Positions 33,005 to 41,105 of a stretch of 42,518 nt of DNA are shown piece after piece; position 1 is the stretch's first letter; each line of letters starts with the position of its first letter. Source of the stretch: Nocardioides sp. ChNu-153 (GTDB taxonomy: Bacteria > Actinomycetota > Actinomycetes > Propionibacteriales > Nocardioidaceae); the NCBI RefSeq assembly GCF_030466625.1, contig NZ_JADEVT010000022.1, positions 1 through 42,518 of the forward strand, written 5' to 3'. Below the pieces are notes generated by a model that was not told where the DNA came from, ran no database searches, and saw only the letters and a list, made by a program, of their open reading frames with translations. A program made the position numbers and the translations under genes.

Positions 33005-33856
33005 ATGCTGCGCGTGACCCTGCGAGGGGCGGGACTCCCGACCGTCACGCTCGGGTCCGGCGAGACCTTGTTCTTCGGCCGCTCCCCGGACCGCGCCGTC
33101 CCCGTCGACAGCCCGGAGAACGCGCTGCGCGTCACCGCCATCGCGCTCCCCCGCTGCGCACCGCACGTGTCGCGCGTGCTCGGCGAGCTGATCGTGGGCG
33201 AGGAGATCGCCCGCCTTCGCTGGCACGGCTCCGGCGAGACGCAGGTCTCCAGCCTCTTCGACGCCCCCGGGGGCGCCCGGCGCGTCACGCTCGCCGAGGG
33301 CATGTCGCTGCTGCTCGACGAGGGGGAGAACCAGCTCGTCCTCCTGCGCGGGCGGATCGGTCCGGGCGGCGAGGGCACCTACGACGACCTCGCCGTGAGC
33401 ATCGAGGTCACCCCGAGCGGCCGCGGGCCCGTCCTCCCCCGCCCCCGCCCCGAGGAGGACGACGTCGACGGCGGCGCCACCGCGCCGGCCCCGATGCTGC
33501 CCCGCCTCGGCCGGGAGTGGTACGTCGCGCTCGCCCTCGCCGAGCCGTGGCTGACCGGCACCGACGACTACCCCCGGCCGCCGTCGAACCGCGAGATCTA
33601 CGAGCGGGTGCTGCACTGGCACGGCTACGCCTGGAACCTCGAGCGGGCGCAGCGGGTCGACGACGCCATCCGGTCCATCTCCGCGCTCGCGTTCGGCCCG
33701 CGCGACGACCCGTTCCGCGCCGGCAGCGGCCGGGCCCAGAACGTGCGGTTCGCCATCGGCCGGCGCACCGCGGAGGTCCGCCTCGTCACCGCGGACGACC
33801 TCGACGAGGTCGAGCGGGCCGCCGCGCGCCGGAACGTTCCACCCGCGCGGGCCTAG
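33005..33856 (+). CDS. FHA-like protein with C-terminal winged-helix-like domain
   Basis: 283 aa. Residues 1-135 resemble a degenerate FHA fold: FFGRSPD (the GR turn), then PHVSRVLGEL where SRxH would be expected, and MSLLLDEGENQLVLLRG as a late strand. The conserved His after Ser-Arg is not in its usual place, so phosphothreonine binding is uncertain. An acidic Pro-rich linker follows. Residues 165-280 include REWYVALALAEPWL and PPSNREIYERVLHW, a wHTH-like module common in actinobacterial FHA proteins near T7SS genes. Signalling to the adjacent secretion locus is plausible. The start ATG has TTGGAT 7 bases upstream and no ribosome site. Confidence 0.75.
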   Translation: MLRVTLRGAGLPTVTLGSGETLFFGRSPDRAVPVDSPENALRVTAIALPRCAPHVSRVLGELIVGEEIARLRWHGSGETQVSSLFDAPGGARRVTLAEGMSLLLDEGENQLVLLRGRIGPGGEGTYDDLAVSIEVTPSGRGPVLPRPRPEEDDVDGGATAPAPMLPRLGREWYVALALAEPWLTGTDDYPRPPSNREIYERVLHWHGYAWNLERAQRVDDAIRSISALAFGPRDDPFRAGSGRAQNVRFAIGRRTAEVRLVTADDLDEVERAAARRNVPPARA

Positions 33857-33883
33857 GCCCCGGCGGCCCGTGGTCCCTAGCCT
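33831..33883 (+). promoter_or_regulatory. Promoter of WXG100 gene 1 with GGAACGTTCCACCC box
   Basis: GGAACGTTCCACCC (33831-33844, including the perfect palindrome GGAACGTTCC) lies 47 bp, start to start, before a TAGCCT -10 (33878-33883). The box overlaps the end of the upstream FHA-like gene. The same box and spacing occur before the transglycosylase gene. Confidence 0.6.
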
Positions 33884-33919
33884 CGGTGGCCACGACGCGC
33901 ACCGCCCCGAGGAGGACAC

Positions 33920-34189
33920 GTGAGCAGCAGCATGCAGGGCATGGACACCGAGTACGCCCGCCAGGTCGGCCAGAACATGGGCGAGCACGCCGGCCAGGTC
34001 GCCGGCGTCGTCTCCAGCATCACGGCCATGATCAGCGGCCTGAAGTGGCAGGGCCCCGACCGCCAGGGCTTCGAGTCCGACTGGACGGGCTCGTTCGCCC
34101 CGAGCGCGAACGCCGCGTCGGAGTCGCTGTCCGACCAGGGCCGCGTGCTCTGCGTGCACGCCGACCGCCAGGACGAGGCCAGCCGCTGA
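33920..34189 (+). CDS. WXG100-family T7SS substrate 1
   Basis: 89 aa from GTG with GAGGAGGA upstream. A helix-turn-helix hairpin with the WxG turn at Trp43-Gln-Gly45 (LKWQGPD) is the ESAT-6/CFP-10 signature. The N-terminal GMDTEYARQ resembles GMDIEGGRQ of the second WXG100 protein, and both share W-x-GPD, so they are paralogues and possible heterodimer partners. No YxxxD/E is evident in the tail. It would be secreted by the EccC-driven system encoded downstream. It is monocistronic, ended by a strong hairpin. Confidence 0.9.
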   Translation: MSSSMQGMDTEYARQVGQNMGEHAGQVAGVVSSITAMISGLKWQGPDRQGFESDWTGSFAPSANAASESLSDQGRVLCVHADRQDEASR

Positions 34190-34217
34190 CACCCGTCCTG
34201 ACGCCCGCTCCCACCGC

Positions 34218-34251
34218 CGAGCCGGCGGCCCCGCACGGGGCCGCCGGCTCG
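34218..34251 (+). terminator. Terminator hairpin after WXG100 gene 1
   Basis: A perfect 15-bp stem CGAGCCGGCGGCCCC closes on a GCAC loop, 29 bp after the stop codon. It isolates the highly expressed-type small gene from the transglycosylase gene. Confidence 0.85.
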
Positions 34252-34288
34252 CTGCGTCCGGCGGCCCGTTCCGGGGTCCCGACGGGGC

Positions 34289-34341
34289 GGAACCTTCCAC
34301 CCACCCGACCCTCGACCGGCGTGGACGGGCCGCCCTAGCGT
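34289..34341 (+). promoter_or_regulatory. Promoter of transglycosylase gene with GGAACCTTCCACCC box
   Basis: GGAACCTTCCACCC (34289-34302) lies 47 bp before TAGCGT (34336-34341); TCGACC (34312-34317) is a -35 with 18-bp spacing. The box, distance and surrounding CCCTAGC match the promoter of WXG100 gene 1. Confidence 0.65.
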
Positions 34342-34421
34342 CCTCGGCGCGACGACCCGACGGACGGCGCGGCCCACCAGACCGGCAGCACCCGGCACCC
34401 ACGACAGCAGGAGGAGGGGAC

Positions 34422-36164
34422 ATGGCCCTGATCGGAGCGGACACCGACGAGCTCCGCGAGGCCGCGCAGCTGTGCCAGGACGGCAAGGAGGTCACCGACA
34501 CGGTGATCGCGTTCGTGAAGGCGCTCATCGCGCTGCTGCGGGCGGCCTCCTTCTTCACCGGCGGTGCCAGCGCGGCGTACGCGACCTTCCTCGAGACGCA
34601 GGTCCTCCCCTGGCTGCAGAAGATCTCCATCGCCCTCGGCACCTTCGCCCAGGTGCTGGGCGCGAACGCCGAGGCGCAGGACCAGATCAGCGCCGGCGAG
34701 ACCGTGGACCTCTCGAAGCTGCCGACCTACACGAGCCCCCTGCAGACCGAGCAGTCGCGGGCCCCGATGACGGGCTGGCAGGGCGGCTCCATCGCCCCCA
34801 CCCAGCCGCTCGCCCCCGGCACCCCCGGCACCACCACGACGACGACGTCGACCACCACGACGGGCGCCGACGGCGTCACCATCCCGGGCACCACGACGAC
34901 CACGACGACGCCGATCGGCGCCTCCCCGGCCGGCACGTCGCCCACCTTCGGCGTGCCCTCGCTCGGCGGGGGCCCCGGGTCCGGTGTCAGCATCCCCGCC
35001 CCGATCAGCGCCAAGCCCGAGATCGGCGGCGTCCTGCCGGGCTCCGTCTCCGGCTCGACCGGCACCCCCGCGCTCGGCTCCGGCGGCGGCGGTCTCGGCT
35101 CGGGCGACGGCATCGGCTCGGGCGGCGCGATCGGCGCCAGTCCCACCGGTGGTGGCACGGGTGGCGGCACGGGCGGCGGCACGGGCGGCGGCACGGGCGG
35201 CGGGGCACCCGCGCTCGGCGGCGGCAGCATCGACGGCGCGTCGGTGCCGGCCGGCGCCCCCGCGCCCTCCGACGTCACCCCGGCGAGCAGCACCACGCCC
35301 GGCGCCGACTCCCTCACCACCGCCGCCCCGACCCCCACGGGCGACTCCGTCACGAGCTCGGGCGACCGCCCGTCGTACGGCGCAGCTGCCGGTCTCGCCG
35401 GCGGTGCGGCCGCCCTCGGGCTGGGCGGCGCGGCCCTCGCGAGCCGGGGCGCCGGCGGCGACGCGGCCATCGAGAAGCTGGTCGGCGAGAACGGCCGCGG
35501 CAGCCGCGGCGAGGGCGTCCGCGAGCTGCAGCAGCGGCTCACCGCAGCCGGGTACGACACCCGCGGTGCCGACGGCCAGTGGGGCGGCAACACGCAGGCC
35601 GCCTACGAGGCCTGGCGCGCCGACCACCCGCTGCAGGTCGCGCAGGGCACGGGCTTCACCTCGCCCAGCGGCTACGACTACACCCAGATCCAGGGCGTGC
35701 AGGGCAACCGCAACGTCACCCCGGAGTTCCTCCGCGAGGTCGAGGCCGTGGCCGGCCGCGTCGGCGCGGCGCCCGAGCACCTGCTCGCCACCATGAGCTT
35801 CGAGACCGGCGGCCGGTTCAGCACCGACGTCGTCAACGCGCGCAGCGGGGCGACCGGCCTCATCCAGTTCATGCCCGACACCGCGGCCGGGCTCGGCACC
35901 TCCACCGAGGCGCTCTCCCGGATGACCCCGACGGAGCAGCTCGCGTACGTCGAGCGCTACTTCGAGCCGCACCGGGGACGGCTCGACACGCTGGAGAACG
36001 TCTACACCAGCGTGCTCGGCGGGCGCCCGATGGAGCCGGGCCAGACGATGTTCAGCCAGGGCACGCCGGAGTACCACCAGAACCGTGAGCTCGACGTCGA
36101 CCGCGACGGCCGCATCACCGCCGCCGAGGCCACCTCGCACGTCCGCTCCCGCATGGGCTCCTGA
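34422..36164 (+). CDS. Lytic transglycosylase with ESX-like N-terminus and EF-hand, probable T7SS cell-wall enzyme
   Basis: 580 aa with AGGAGGAGG before the ATG. Residues 1-95 form a helical ESX/WXG-like hairpin without a Sec signal. Residues 110-345 are low complexity: Thr runs, GGGT repeats (243-261) and a hydrophobic Gly/Ala stretch (319-341). Residues 347-400 are a peptidoglycan-binding-like repeat (GEGVRELQQRLTAAGYDTRG). Residues 432-545 are an SLT transglycosylase domain with catalytic Glu461 in SFETGG and GATGLIQFMPDTAAGLG. An EF-hand loop spans Asp558-Glu569 with ligands 558, 560, 562, 566 and 569. It would cut glycan strands, perhaps opening the wall for the T7SS. Its gene neighbours support secretion by this system. 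Confidence 0.88.
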   Translation: MALIGADTDELREAAQLCQDGKEVTDTVIAFVKALIALLRAASFFTGGASAAYATFLETQVLPWLQKISIALGTFAQVLGANAEAQDQISAGETVDLSKLPTYTSPLQTEQSRAPMTGWQGGSIAPTQPLAPGTPGTTTTTTSTTTTGADGVTIPGTTTTTTTPIGASPAGTSPTFGVPSLGGGPGSGVSIPAPISAKPEIGGVLPGSVSGSTGTPALGSGGGGLGSGDGIGSGGAIGASPTGGGTGGGTGGGTGGGTGGGAPALGGGSIDGASVPAGAPAPSDVTPASSTTPGADSLTTAAPTPTGDSVTSSGDRPSYGAAAGLAGGAAALGLGGAALASRGAGGDAAIEKLVGENGRGSRGEGVRELQQRLTAAGYDTRGADGQWGGNTQAAYEAWRADHPLQVAQGTGFTSPSGYDYTQIQGVQGNRNVTPEFLREVEAVAGRVGAAPEHLLATMSFETGGRFSTDVVNARSGATGLIQFMPDTAAGLGTSTEALSRMTPTEQLAYVERYFEPHRGRLDTLENVYTSVLGGRPMEPGQTMFSQGTPEYHQNRELDVDRDGRITAAEATSHVRSRMGS

Positions 36165-36214
36165 CCGCACCGGTCCGAGAACCCCCACCGACAGCCCGAC
36201 CCGCACGACCCGCA

Positions 36215-36274
36215 CCACCGCAGGACCCACCGCAGGACCCACCGCAGCACCCCACCGCAGCACCCACCGCACCC
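36215..36274 (+). repeat. 12/13-bp tandem repeats upstream of WXG100 gene 2
   Basis: About five imperfect copies of CCACCGCAGGAC / CCACCGCAGCACC fill the 143-bp space between the transglycosylase stop and WXG100 gene 2. The gap otherwise holds only the ribosome site. No promoter is clear, so read-through from the transglycosylase gene is possible. Confidence 0.75.
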
Positions 36275-36307
36275 GCGCAGGAACACACGGAGAGAAGGAG
36301 AACCGCC

Positions 36308-36571
36308 ATGGCCATGAAGGGTATGGACATCGAGGGTGGACGTCAGTCCGCGCAGCAGATCACGCAGGGCGCCGGCGAGCTCGAGCAGCTGACCGGCCGT
36401 CTCACCCAGTCGCTGGAGAGCTTCGAGTGGGTCGGCCCCGACGCCGAGCGCACCCGCACGTCGTGGAACTCGGAGTACCGCACGATGCTCACCCAGGTCG
36501 TGGCGCAGCTCAACGACTTCGCCACGCTCATCAACAACCAGGCGCAGGAGCAGGAGCAGGTCTCGGCCTGA
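36308..36571 (+). CDS. WXG100-family T7SS substrate 2
   Basis: 87 aa with AGAAGGAGA before the ATG. The helical hairpin has Trp41-Val-Gly43 (FEWVGPDAERTRTSW) at the turn. The tail is Gln/Glu-rich (NNQAQEQEQVSA). Its closest relative in the window is the 89-aa WXG100 protein; separate promoters and terminators suggest that each may act as a homodimer or that dosage is tuned separately. It precedes eccC by 241 bp. Confidence 0.92.
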   Translation: MAMKGMDIEGGRQSAQQITQGAGELEQLTGRLTQSLESFEWVGPDAERTRTSWNSEYRTMLTQVVAQLNDFATLINNQAQEQEQVSA

Positions 36572-36595
36572 CCGACCTCCCCGGGCCGACCGGGA

Positions 36596-36631
36596 CCGCG
36601 GGGCCGCCGGCACGAGCCGGCGGCCCCGCGG
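36596..36631 (+). terminator. Terminator hairpin after WXG100 gene 2
   Basis: A perfect 16-bp stem CCGCGGGGCCGCCGGC closes on an ACGA loop, 24 bp after the stop. Some read-through into eccC may still be needed, since no strong promoter is seen after it. Confidence 0.85.
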
Positions 36632-36643
36632 CGTACCCCCCCA

Positions 36644-36675
36644 CCCGGCACCCGCCCGGCACCCGCCCGGCACCC
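36644..36675. repeat. 11-bp tandem repeat CCCGGCACCCG, three copies
   Basis: Two perfect copies and a third of 10 bases follow the WXG100 gene 2 terminator. It is non-coding. Confidence 0.75.
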
Positions 36676-36760
36676 ACCTGTCACCGGACGGTGGGGTTCG
36701 CGCCGGCTGCGAGGGGGTACGTCGCCCCCCGGCCCGCTCCCACCTCGTCCGACCCCGCTC

Positions 36761-36795
36761 CCCCGCCCCGCCCCGCCCCGCCCCGCCCCGCCCCG
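36761..36795 (+). repeat. Seven copies of CCCCG just before the eccC ribosome site
   Basis: An uninterrupted pentanucleotide tract ends 17 bp before the eccC GTG and abuts the CCGGAGG ribosome-binding region. Such tracts can change length by strand slippage. It does not disrupt a reading frame, so an effect on promoter spacing or translation is inference. Confidence 0.8.
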
Positions 36796-36812
36796 ACCGG
36801 AGGACCACGACC

Positions 36813-39800
36813 GTGCAGCAGTGGACGCTCTCGCTGAGCACCCCGCCGGAGTCCGGCCTGCCGTCGGTCGACGTCACGGTGCACGCGAAGGACGACGCCA
36901 CGGTCGCCGACCTCGCCCGGGCCTTCGGGCGGCACCTCGCACCGCACCAGGCCAACCTCCTCCTCGTGCCCGTCGACGGCGGCCACCCCTGGCCCGCCGA
37001 CCGGTCGGTCGCCGAGTGCGGCCTGCGCACGGGCGACCTGCTCGACGTCGTCACCGCTCCCGCCTCGTGGCTGCACCGGGCGAGCAGCACCGCCCGGCCG
37101 CGGGCCGTGCTGCGCGTGGTGGACGGCCCGGACTCCGGCCAGCGGCTCCACGTGCGCTCCAGCGCGCTGACCGTGGGGCGCGGCCCGACCTGCACCATGC
37201 GGCTGTCGGACCCCCTGGTCTCCACCCAGCACGTGCGGGTCGTGCTCGGCACCCGCCCGACCGTGTACGACGCCGGCTCGGCCAACGGCACGACCGTGGC
37301 CGGCGAGCAGGTCACGACCGGCCGGGAGGTCGACTGGGGCACGCCGATCCACCTGGGCCGCACCACGGTCGTCGTCGACCCCGGCGAGGTGCCCGTCGAC
37401 GACACGGCCGTCTCAGTGTTCCGCCCGCCGCGCTTCGGGGAGCCGCTGCTCGACGAGGTGCTCGACGTGCCCTCGCCGCCCAACCGCAACCGGCCCTCGC
37501 CCCTGCCGTGGGCGATGCTCGCGCTGCCGATGATCATGGGGCTGGCGATCTTCGCGCGCTCGCGCACGTCGTACGCGCTCGTCTACATGCTGGCCTGGCC
37601 GGTGCTCGGCTACCTCGGGTGGCGTCAGCAGCAGCGCGCGGCGCGCCGGCAGTTCGAGGAGGAGGCCGCGGAGTGGCGCACCGACGTGGACCAGCTCCTC
37701 GCCACCATCGACGACCAGGCGAAGCGCCAGCGCGAGCAGTTCCACGACGACTACCCCGACGCCGAGACCCTGCGCACCCGCGCGGCGCGGCGTGACCCCT
37801 ACCTGTGGGCCCGCAGCGAGACGCGCCAGGCGTTCCTCCACACGCGCCTCGGCATCGGCACGGTCCCGGCGCTGCTGCGCGGCACCATCAAGGACGGCGG
37901 CGACCGTCCCCTGCGGCGCGAGGCCGCGGCCGACCTGGCGCAGCGCGACACCCTTCCCGACATGCCGGTCGTCACCGACCTAACCGCGCACCCCCTGGTC
38001 GCGCTCACCGGGCAGGAGGGCCAGGTCGACGACCTCGTGCGGGCCCTGGTGCTCCGGCTCGCGTTCGACCACTCCCCCGCCGACCTGACCGTCGCCGCCT
38101 GCCTCGGCCGCGGCCGCGCCCACCACGAGACGTGGCTGCGCTGGCTGCCGCACGCGACCGCCCGGGTGGGCGGCGAGCCCCCCGTGGCGGTCGGGCCCGG
38201 CGCGGCGACCGCGCTGCTCGACCACCTCGCCAGCGAGGACGGCGCCCGCGGACACACGCTCTGCCTCGTCGACGAGGGGGCCGGGATCCCCCGGCGCACG
38301 CTGGAGGCGGTCGCCGGCGTCGCCGCCGAGCGCGGGCTGCACCTCGTGTGGCTGGGCCGCAGCCGGGCCGAGGTGCCCGCGGCGACGAGCCTGCTCGTCG
38401 ACCTGGCCGACGGCAGCGTCAACGTGGGCGACCGCGGCGGCGTCACCCGCATCGACACCCCCGACGCCGTCTCGCTGGCCCACGCGTGGCGCAGCGCGCG
38501 CACCATGACGGCGTACGTCGACGAGGCCGCCGTGCTGCCGGCCTCCACCTCGATCCCGGCCGTCGTGCGGCTGCCCGAGGTCAGCGGCGACCTGCAGGAC
38601 CTCGACGACTCCGACGCCGTGCTGCGCCGCTGGAGCGCGAGCCGCGGGCTGCGGGCGCAGATCGGGGCGGGCGTCGACGGCACGGTCACCATCGACCTGC
38701 GCGACGACGGACCCCACGGCCTCGTCGCGGGCACGACCGGCTCCGGCAAGTCCGAGCTGCTGCAGACCCTCATCTGCTCGCTGGCGCTCAACAACCCGAC
38801 GAGCCGCATCAGCTTCCTGCTCGTCGACTACAAGGGCGGCGCCGCGTTCCGCGAGTGCGCCGACCTGCCGCACACGGTCGGCTACATCACCGACCTCACG
38901 CCGGCCCTCGTGCAGCGGGCGCTCACCTCGCTCGGCGCCGAGATCACCGCCCGCGAGCACCTGCTGGGGCAGTACGGCGTCAAGGACCTCACCCAGCTGG
39001 AGCGCGAGCACCCCGAGGCGGCGCCGCCGAGCCTGCTCATCTGCGTCGACGAGTTCGCGGCGCTCACCGCCGAGGTGCCCGACTTCGTCGACGGCATGGT
39101 CAACATCGCCCAGCGCGGCCGCTCGCTCGGGATGCACGTGCTGCTCGCGACCCAGCGGCCCGCCGGGGTCGTCACCGGCAACATCCGGGCCAACACCGAC
39201 CTGCGCATCGCGCTGCGCGTCTCGGCCCCCGACGACTCCCGCGACGTCATCGACGCCCCCGACGCCGCGCACCTGTCCCGGCGTACCCCCGGCCGGGCGT
39301 GGCTGCGCCGCACGGGGCACGGTACGGCGGAGCTCGTGCAGTCGGCGTGGACCGGCGCGCGCCAGCCGATCGACGGCACCGGGGCGGCGGTGACGGTCGG
39401 GGCGTTCACGGCCGCGAGCGCCGCGCGCGCCGACACCACGACCGAGGCGCGCCTGCACCCCCGCACCGACCTCGAGCGCTGCGTCAGCACGATCGTCACC
39501 GCGTTCCGCCGCTCCGGGGTGCCCGCGCCCCCGAAGCCGTGGCTGCCCCCGCTCCCCGCCGAGCTGCTGCTCGACGCCGACGAGCTCGTCCGCGAGGCCG
39601 CGACCCGGCCCTCGGGCCACCTCCACCTCGGTGGCATCGACGACCCGGCCCACCAGCGCCAGCCCCGCCTCGACCTCGACCTGTCCGCGGTGGGCCACGT
39701 GCTCGTGCACGGGGCGTCGGGCTCGGGCAAGACCGAGCTGCTGCGAACCGCGGCGATCACCGCGTCGCTGGGGGACGCGGCGAGCACGCACGGGGTGGCG

Positions 39801-41105
39801 CCCTACGTGTACGCCGTGGACTACGCCGGCGGCGGCCTGTCGGCACTCGCCGGCCTCCCCACGGTGGAGGCCGTGGTCGGCGAGACCCAGCAGGGGCGCG
39901 TGCTGCGCCTCGTGCGGCTGCTGCGTCGCACCGTCACCGACCGCAGCGCCGCGCTCGCCGCCAACGGGTGCGCGGACCTCGAGGAGCTGGCCCGCGCCGG
40001 GCACGTGCTCCCCCGCGTCTACCTCCTGCTCGACAACCTGCCGTCGCTGCTGGAGTCGTTCGAGAAGGCCGGCGGCCTGGCCCGCGACCACGTCGAGCTC
40101 CTCCAGAACGTGCTGCAGAACGGGCGGCGCGTGGGCGTGCACGTCATCGCGACCGCGCCCGGCCGTACGGGCGTGCCGACGGCGATCGCAGCGTCCTTCG
40201 GCCGTCGCGTCGTGCTGCGCATGACGACGAACGACGACTACCTGATGCTCGGCGCGCCCGGGAACGTCCTCGACGCCGAGACCACGCCGGGCACGGGCCT
40301 GCTGGGCAAGCAGGTGCTCCAGGTGGCCACGACCGGCGGGGCGGGCACGCCGCAGCAGGCCGACCTGATCCGCGCGGTGGCCGACCGGCTGGCCCCGGCC
40401 ACCGCGGGCCGCGCCGGCGCCGCCGTCCCGCCGATGCCGGGCCACCTGCCCTCCGGCGCTCTGCCGTCGCCCACGGGCGCCCGGGTCCCGCTCGCGGTCG
40501 ACGCCGACGCGGTCGCCGTGCTGACCGTCGACCTGCTCGGCGGGCCGGTCCTCGTGGCCGGGCGCGGCGGCACCGGTCGCACCAGCGCGCTGCGCGGGGT
40601 GGTCGAGCTGGCCCGGCGCTCCGACGTACCCCCGCGGGTGGTGTGGTGCGACGACCTGCCGGCCGCCGTGGCCGGCGTCGAGGAGGCCCTGACGGCCGCG
40701 GACGCGGCTCCTCCCGGGACGGAAGGTTCCTGGGTGCTGACCGTGGTCGACGACGTCCAGCGGTGGGACACTGCCTGCACGGACGACGCCCACAAGACCG
40801 CCCGTGCCCGGCTGCTGGAGATCCTCGACACCGCGGCCGGACGGGTGGCCCTGGTGGCGTCGGTCGACGTCGCCGAGGCACGACGACCCGGTCTCCAGCC
40901 GGGCCTGGTCACGGCCCTGAAGCAGCGCCGCCGCGGGTTCCTGCTCCACCCGGAGTGGAACGAGGGCGACGTGCTCGGGGTCTCCGTGCCCACGAAGACG
41001 TTGGAGCCGCTCGCGGGCCCGGGCCGAGGCCTGTGGTGCGAGAGCGGCGCCGCGACGGTCGCGCAGCTCGTGGCCGGCGAGGGTGACGAGGAGGGACGGG
41101 GATGA
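36813..41105 (+). CDS. eccC: T7SS ATPase EccC/EssC type with ubiquitin-like and FHA head
   Basis: 1430 aa from GTG with GGAGG upstream. Residues 1-85 look like a ubiquitin-like (YukD/EccD-type) fold ending RSVAECGLRTGDLLDVV. Residues 96-190 are an FHA domain (VGRGPTCTMRLSDP, STQHVRVV, GSANGTTV). Two membrane helices lie at about 230-248 and 252-270. Three FtsK/SpoIIIE ATPase modules follow: Walker A1 GTTGSGKS (Lys646) with B1 Asp746-Glu747; A2 GASGSGKT (Lys973) with B2 Asp1074-Asn1075; A3 GRGGTGRT, where Arg1256 replaces the lysine. It is the translocation motor that recognises WXG100 substrates. Its stop overlaps the next start (ATGA). Confidence 0.95.
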   Translation: MQQWTLSLSTPPESGLPSVDVTVHAKDDATVADLARAFGRHLAPHQANLLLVPVDGGHPWPADRSVAECGLRTGDLLDVVTAPASWLHRASSTARPRAVLRVVDGPDSGQRLHVRSSALTVGRGPTCTMRLSDPLVSTQHVRVVLGTRPTVYDAGSANGTTVAGEQVTTGREVDWGTPIHLGRTTVVVDPGEVPVDDTAVSVFRPPRFGEPLLDEVLDVPSPPNRNRPSPLPWAMLALPMIMGLAIFARSRTSYALVYMLAWPVLGYLGWRQQQRAARRQFEEEAAEWRTDVDQLLATIDDQAKRQREQFHDDYPDAETLRTRAARRDPYLWARSETRQAFLHTRLGIGTVPALLRGTIKDGGDRPLRREAAADLAQRDTLPDMPVVTDLTAHPLVALTGQEGQVDDLVRALVLRLAFDHSPADLTVAACLGRGRAHHETWLRWLPHATARVGGEPPVAVGPGAATALLDHLASEDGARGHTLCLVDEGAGIPRRTLEAVAGVAAERGLHLVWLGRSRAEVPAATSLLVDLADGSVNVGDRGGVTRIDTPDAVSLAHAWRSARTMTAYVDEAAVLPASTSIPAVVRLPEVSGDLQDLDDSDAVLRRWSASRGLRAQIGAGVDGTVTIDLRDDGPHGLVAGTTGSGKSELLQTLICSLALNNPTSRISFLLVDYKGGAAFRECADLPHTVGYITDLTPALVQRALTSLGAEITAREHLLGQYGVKDLTQLEREHPEAAPPSLLICVDEFAALTAEVPDFVDGMVNIAQRGRSLGMHVLLATQRPAGVVTGNIRANTDLRIALRVSAPDDSRDVIDAPDAAHLSRRTPGRAWLRRTGHGTAELVQSAWTGARQPIDGTGAAVTVGAFTAASAARADTTTEARLHPRTDLERCVSTIVTAFRRSGVPAPPKPWLPPLPAELLLDADELVREAATRPSGHLHLGGIDDPAHQRQPRLDLDLSAVGHVLVHGASGSGKTELLRTAAITASLGDAASTHGVAPYVYAVDYAGGGLSALAGLPTVEAVVGETQQGRVLRLVRLLRRTVTDRSAALAANGCADLEELARAGHVLPRVYLLLDNLPSLLESFEKAGGLARDHVELLQNVLQNGRRVGVHVIATAPGRTGVPTAIAASFGRRVVLRMTTNDDYLMLGAPGNVLDAETTPGTGLLGKQVLQVATTGGAGTPQQADLIRAVADRLAPATAGRAGAAVPPMPGHLPSGALPSPTGARVPLAVDADAVAVLTVDLLGGPVLVAGRGGTGRTSALRGVVELARRSDVPPRVVWCDDLPAAVAGVEEALTAADAAPPGTEGSWVLTVVDDVQRWDTACTDDAHKTARARLLEILDTAAGRVALVASVDVAEARRPGLQPGLVTALKQRRRGFLLHPEWNEGDVLGVSVPTKTLEPLAGPGRGLWCESGAATVAQLVAGEGDEEGRG

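Noticed and set aside
40721..40730. GGAAGGTTCC inside eccC, the reverse complement of the core of the 34289 box
   Set aside because: It lies in the middle of a coding region with no -10 at the right distance, and the outer ACCC half is missing; taken as chance.
37980..40949. 989-codon open frame opposite eccC
   Set aside because: Shadow frame with Arg/Gly/His-rich translation; the plus strand carries three ATPase modules.
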